Source: Bilabrum cf. latius (taxonomy: Eukaryota > Bigyra: Bicosoecida > Bigyra > Bicosoecida). Taken from it: 64,000 nucleotides of DNA. The notes beneath the pieces were generated by a model. That model was not told the origin of the DNA. It ran no database searches and saw only the letters and a list, made by a program, of their open reading frames with translations. Below are positions 61,201 to 64,000 of the stretch, in pieces. Every line of letters begins with the position of its first letter. The stretch's first letter is position 1. The stretch covers positions 682,001 through 746,000 of the forward strand of contig OZ237754.1 in NCBI GenBank assembly GCA_965178125.1, given 5' to 3'. A program made the translations under genes and the position numbers.

Positions 61201-61596
61201 ATCACGCAATGGGATCATGCGCATGATTAATTTAGCTCCAGCTTCTTTGAATGAGCCTGTCTTGGACTTGAGGTACTCCATGATGTCAGCTCCGCAGTCA
61301 AAGAGGAGCGGGGCCACATCGGCCACCCCCTCGGGCATGCGCATCACAGGATTTCGGTGAACATCACCAAACGTAACGTCCTCGAGATCTTTTGATGAAC
61401 AGTAGTTGTGACGGACATAGAATGCTGCAAACAGAGCCTGCACGATGGAGTGGTTGTGCACGAGCGCTGTGCATACGTCGCGACGACCTACGTCTTCGAT
61501 GATGCTACCGAGCTTCTCTATGTCCAGCTGTCTAGCTGCCTTCCATGCCATACATTTGATCGCATTACTGGATAGTTTTTTGCGCCCGGGCTTCAT
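58294..61596 (-). CDS. Ankyrin-repeat-like protein with C-terminal coiled coil
   Basis: Single frame of 1,100 aa with TAGs at 60814, 58918 and 58378 and a TGA stop. Ankyrin-type helices occur near 60680-60840 (NYGLPILAAKTGCVEALQAL, LLDAGVEVKRLGWTVMHEA) and 58960-59100 (TVLMAAAASGCTTAVEVL, LALGMDPRETSSDGATAAVW); the centre is alpha-helical, Leu/His-rich and probably degenerate repeats. The tail (58380-58910) has a coiled-coil stretch (EVQRLEAELRRMQEV) and an acidic DDDDDEDESE run. The TAG at 58918 joins the last ankyrin helix to the coiled coil. Function unknown; a protein-interaction scaffold is inferred. The start at 61596 (MKPGRKKL) is the first ATG of the frame. Confidence 0.78.
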
Positions 61597-61886
61597 TTTA
61601 GAGGTCGTATCTCTAGAAAAGACTGATCGGCCTACAGAGGATAGCAACGGTCACAATATCGCACACGAATGAATGAAGCGTGCCTCAGAAAGATTGAAGT
61701 AGCATCGCGACTTACTAGGAGCAAACTTCTCACTCAAAGACGATAAAATACAAAGATATTTAATCAATTCCTGCTAGTGGTGGTGGTGCATTGCACTGTA
61801 CAACTAGCCCACCCAGGTGACAACGCAAAACTAGAAACAAGTAAACAAAGCAGACATCACTCGGTGCATCAATACACCTACCGCGC

Positions 61887-64000
61887 TCACCCAGGCGCTA
61901 TGAGTGACGACCGCCGCCTCTGCCTACGACCACTGGCAGCCGCCGCCCCTGCTGGCCTCGCGCCTCCCCCAGCAGCGCCTTGCAGGTCCGCCCCCTGCCT
62001 CGCCAGGGCAGCGTTCTGCAGGATCGCCTTCTCCACACGGGCCTCCCACGCAGCAGGCAGCCTGTGCTCCTCCACGAAGGCCCGCGCCAGCCGCCCCGCA
62101 TCGTCCCCTGCCTCCACGCTCAGGGTCGCGGTCTTGCCGCGCGCATACTCTAGCTCGAGATCGAAGGCGACCCCGGCACCCAGCTGGCCGGTCCGGGTGG
62201 TGCGGCCACCGTCGGTACGTCCTGCTGCCGCTCCACTCGTCACACCATCGTCGGCGGGATCCTGTACGAGGTGCTTGCGTGCCGCCTGCGCGACCTTGCC
62301 TGCAAGGGCTTGCTCCATGGCCCGCAGCTGGGCCTCGGACATGGCTGATGCTCCGCGGCTCGCCGCCCCTTTGGCCAGTTTGTGTTCCCTGACGAACGCC
62401 AGGCAGACCTCGTCCACGTCCTGCCCCTCTTTGACCACGAGTCTCTCCGTGCGACCCCTCGACACCTCCAGGTCGAGCTTGAGCACGGTGCGGGGAGGGG
62501 CTGGGGCCGGGGCACCTCCCGAAGTGGGCGAGTCTTGCAGCAACCTGGGGCCCTCTTCACCCACAATGGACCCTCGACGACCGCGGGGCCGCGGCTGCTG
62601 CTCATCGCCCGCGCCGCTGCTGCCATCACCAGCACCGGACCGTGCCTGCCTCTCGTTGAGGGCAGAGGCCGCCACGCTCTGTCTCGCCAGCTGCATGGCA
62701 ACCACTACCTCAGAGGCCTGCGCGGGGTCCAGCCCGTGCCTCACGCAGAAATCTCGCGCCAGCATCAGGTCTCTTGCGTCGTCGTCTCCCCTCATCACCT
62801 CCACAGGGGCTCGCTTGCCCTCTGCGTACTCAAGCTCAAGCTTCACCAGCAGCTCGTCCGAAGCACTCGAAGCATCGTCATCGTCATCGTCATCGTGCCC
62901 ATCGGCATCGCCCCCCTCACCCACCTTCCCTGAGGCTCTCCCCACCAGAGCACCGACCCCATCGCCGGCCCCCGCCCCATCCTCGCCCTCGTCACCCACA
63001 ATCTCTCTCACCAGCGCCTCCCCGCCAGCCCGCGTGAGGCTAGCGCGGTACCTCCTGGACCGCATCCCCGCCCCCCGAATTGCCCTTAAGGTGCCATCCA
63101 CCCCGGCTTGCTGCTCACGGGCCTCTGCACGGTCGGCGTCAGTGGCTGGCCGGATCCCTCGCACGCTGACCGGGCTACGCGGGGGCCCGGGGCTGCCTCC
63201 AGCTGCCTGGCCCGCGGCGCCACCCTTCCTTTGTTCCCTGGCTCCAAGGTCCACTGCGGTAGACCGCGCACTCCAGGCGTTGCGGGCCGCTTTGTCCACC
63301 GCCCTCGCCACTCTGGCCACGTCGATCGCTGGCAGCCCATGACGCCTGGCAAACGAGGCAGCCAGCCTGACAGCCCACGCGCTCGAGGACCGGCCCGGCT
63401 CGGCATACCCCCTGCCCGCGTCGATCTTCCTCATCTCCGGCTCTGCAACCGCGAGCGGCACGCTGAGCGTGGCGGTGGACCCGCCCGGGAGCTTGAGTTC
63501 GATGGCGCACAGGCTAGGCCCCCCTGTACGCAGGCCGGCGTCGATCTCCGCCGCCGTGACCTCCACGGCTGCATCGGCGGCAGACACTGACCCGGCGGCC
63601 CGCCTCTGTGCCGGTTGCGGGGCCTGCGTCTGCTGCGGGTCTTGGTCCCTGACCGCTTGTTCCATGGCTTTCGCTGCGTCTGCTGCTGTGCCTGTGACGA
63701 TCGAGGTCCGCACCCTCCTGGCCCTGCCTCTTGATTTCTTGTTCTACTTGTTCTTCTTCTCCACCCCGCCCCTGGCCTCCCCGCTGCTGCTGCTTTCTTC
63801 TCCAGTTCCCTGGCCCGGCCCGTCGGCCCCACCGAACATGTCGTGCGCCTGCTGCACGAGCACCTGCACTTTAGGCGCCAGCTCATCGGACAGCCCCATG
63901 GATCGCACAAAGTCAAGCGCGGCCTCTTCGGGTGTCACGTCCGACTCGACCCGCAGCATCTCGATCCTGCCCTACTCCACCTCGATCTCGAGCACGGCCA
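61887..64000 (-). CDS. Repeat protein with PFU-like / beta-grasp modules, 5' end outside window
   Basis: The frame runs from the right edge to TGA at 61887-61889 with TAGs at 63972 and 63744. Five imperfect modules share a pattern of two beta strands (LELEYARGKTATLSV-like), an acidic turn and then an alpha-helical LA..F...H.L segment: about 63880-63999, 63310-63525, 62690-62860, 62270-62490 and 62010-62170. Examples: LDLEVSRGRTERLVV with CLAFVREHKL, and LELEYAEGKRAPVEV with LARDFCVRHGL. The helix part recalls the PFU domain of PLAA (ubiquitin binding), but this is a resemblance only. Linkers are Gly/Ala/Arg-rich with an Asp-only run (about 62880). The C terminus is basic (GRRQRRRSS). Function unknown. 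Confidence 0.65.

Overview
This window is nuclear DNA of a GC-rich microbial eukaryote (protist or alga; lineage not identifiable from sequence alone). Evidence for a eukaryote: GT-AG introns of about 65-507 nt (donors mostly GTGAGC/GTAAGN, acceptors often CGCAG), a DHX8/Prp22 spliceosomal helicase, a G-protein alpha subunit, the NatA auxiliary subunit NAA15, eIF1, a Tctex1 dynein light chain, a NEDD8-like modifier, ER glucosidase I, and an MnmE/GTPBP3 with an N-terminal extension like a mitochondrial presequence. The G-alpha, dynein light chain and MnmE make a mitochondriate, probably flagellated cell likely.

The main observation is that UAG is not a stop here: it reads as glutamine. Nearly every gene is cut into pieces if TAG is treated as stop, and becomes one complete, family-like protein if TAG is read as Gln. 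I counted about 108 in-frame TAGs in 18 gene models. Several fall on strongly conserved glutamines (enolase GQIKTGAP and NQLLRIEE, ETNPPL HFW-x-FQ, NAA15 KQY and LLQ). All 24 well-supported or plausible genes whose 3' end is in the window terminate at TGA (21) or TAA (3: enolase, DHX8, SDR); none ends at TAG. All gene models below use this code.

Layout, left to right. 0-7.5 kb: 3' part of a phytanoyl-CoA dioxygenase-like gene (+), NEDD8-like UBL (-), mitochondrial MnmE (-), a small BRCT-like hypothetical (+), NAA15 (-, four exons). 7.7-16.2 kb: one 2,841-aa single-exon IQ-motif protein (+) carrying an 18/19-aa tandem repeat array of roughly 67 copies and 14 TAGs. 16.4-24.5 kb: PA-domain protein (+), GH27 alpha-galactosidase (+, five exons), a 1,272-aa multi-pass membrane protein with 17 TAGs (+), and a decayed GH27 fragment. 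24.5-31.2 kb: one very long single-exon gene (-) with 25 TAGs and no recognised family. 31.4-35.3 kb: GH63 glucosidase I (+). 35.6-37.3 kb: enolase (+). 38.1-39.4 kb: G-alpha (-). 39.7-43.3 kb: DHX8 (+). 43.4-48.2 kb: dynein light chain (-), GFAT (+), eIF1 (-), small membrane protein (+). 49.0-52.9 kb: a PDZ-TBC RabGAP with a 13-aa helix repeat tail (+). 53.1-55.2 kb: ethanolamine-phosphate phospho-lyase-like aminotransferase with a C-terminal membrane anchor (-). 56.2-57.6 kb: membrane-anchored SDR (+). 57.8-64 kb: small hypothetical (-), ankyrin-type protein (-) and a repeat protein with beta-grasp/PFU-like modules (-) running off the right edge.

The genes do not form a pathway or operon; they are individually transcribed, closely packed housekeeping and lineage-specific genes. 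Two shared architectural trends are visible: introns cluster at the 5' ends of genes, and in-frame short tandem repeats expand inside proteins.
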